Assembly: GCA_023412695.1 (NCBI GenBank)
Contig: JAEYNG010000293.1
Location: 1-5,718 of the forward strand
Source: Planctomycetota bacterium
GTDB lineage: Bacteria > Planctomycetota > Phycisphaerae > Phycisphaerales > UBA1924
Direction: 5' to 3'
DNA: 5,718 nucleotides
Shown: positions 5,701 through 5,718 of the stretch, in pieces
How the letters are laid out: each line of letters begins with the position of its first letter
How positions within the stretch are numbered: the stretch's first letter is position 1
Made by a program: the position numbers and the translations under genes
The notes under the pieces: model-generated
Told to the model about the DNA's origin: nothing
The model's database searches: none
The model's input: the letters and a program-made list of their open reading frames with translations, nothing else

Positions 5701-5718
5701 ATGGTTCATCCCTGGCAT
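5701..5718 (+). CDS. Possible 5' end of a divergent inorganic pyrophosphatase gene (partial)
   Basis: Six codons from an ATG to the window edge read MVHPWH. Many bacterial soluble family I inorganic pyrophosphatases begin with an (M)xHPWHD-like sequence, so this could be ppa, which hydrolyses pyrophosphate to phosphate. The evidence is only six residues plus the divergent arrangement over a shared intergenic repeat. No Shine-Dalgarno is visible; the leader is pyrimidine-rich, as for pgi. An alternative is that the region carries the minus-strand 3' end of a gene stopping at TAG 5691-5689. Confidence 0.4.

Overview
The window is about two-thirds GC and gene-dense, and every confidently called gene lies on the minus strand. 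It reads as a chromosomal piece of a motile diderm bacterium. The gene order flgF-flgG-flgA-flgH, a long two-part FlgA, a FlgH without a lipobox, weak Shine-Dalgarno signals and AT-rich heptad repeats in a GC-rich background fit a planctomycete, perhaps Phycisphaerae. That placement is inference from style; no marker gene here proves it.

Layout, right to left in the direction of transcription: positions 5701-5718 hold six plus-strand codons that look like the start of a divergent inorganic pyrophosphatase gene (tentative). The 139 bases between it and pgi form a large imperfect inverted repeat built from AAATGGC-like heptads. Then come pgi (glucose-6-phosphate isomerase, 5561-4125) and, 14 bases on, a 77-aa FmdB-family protein that has lost most of its zinc ligands (4110-3877). 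A 64-base gap holds a sigma-54-like promoter and an 8-bp perfect hairpin over a Shine-Dalgarno sequence. It leads into an unrecognised 67-codon gene (3812-3609), whose stop overlaps the flgF start as ATGA. Then follow flgF (3612-2845), flgG (2813-2007), flgA (1985-906) and flgH (885-115), with gaps of 20-31 bases. The last 114 bases probably lead into the next flagellar gene (flgI would be usual), but I cannot identify it.

FlgF and FlgG build the rod, FlgA is the periplasmic chaperone for P-ring assembly, and FlgH forms the outer-membrane L-ring. Together they imply a flagellum crossing both peptidoglycan and an outer membrane. The pgi/FmdB pair is a separate housekeeping unit in the same direction; read-through from it into the flagellar unit is possible because I see no terminator. 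I found no mobile element, CRISPR array, RNA gene or obvious new multi-gene system. The most original material is the leader and small gene at the head of the flagellar unit, the degenerate zinc ribbon and the pgi/ppa intergenic palindrome.
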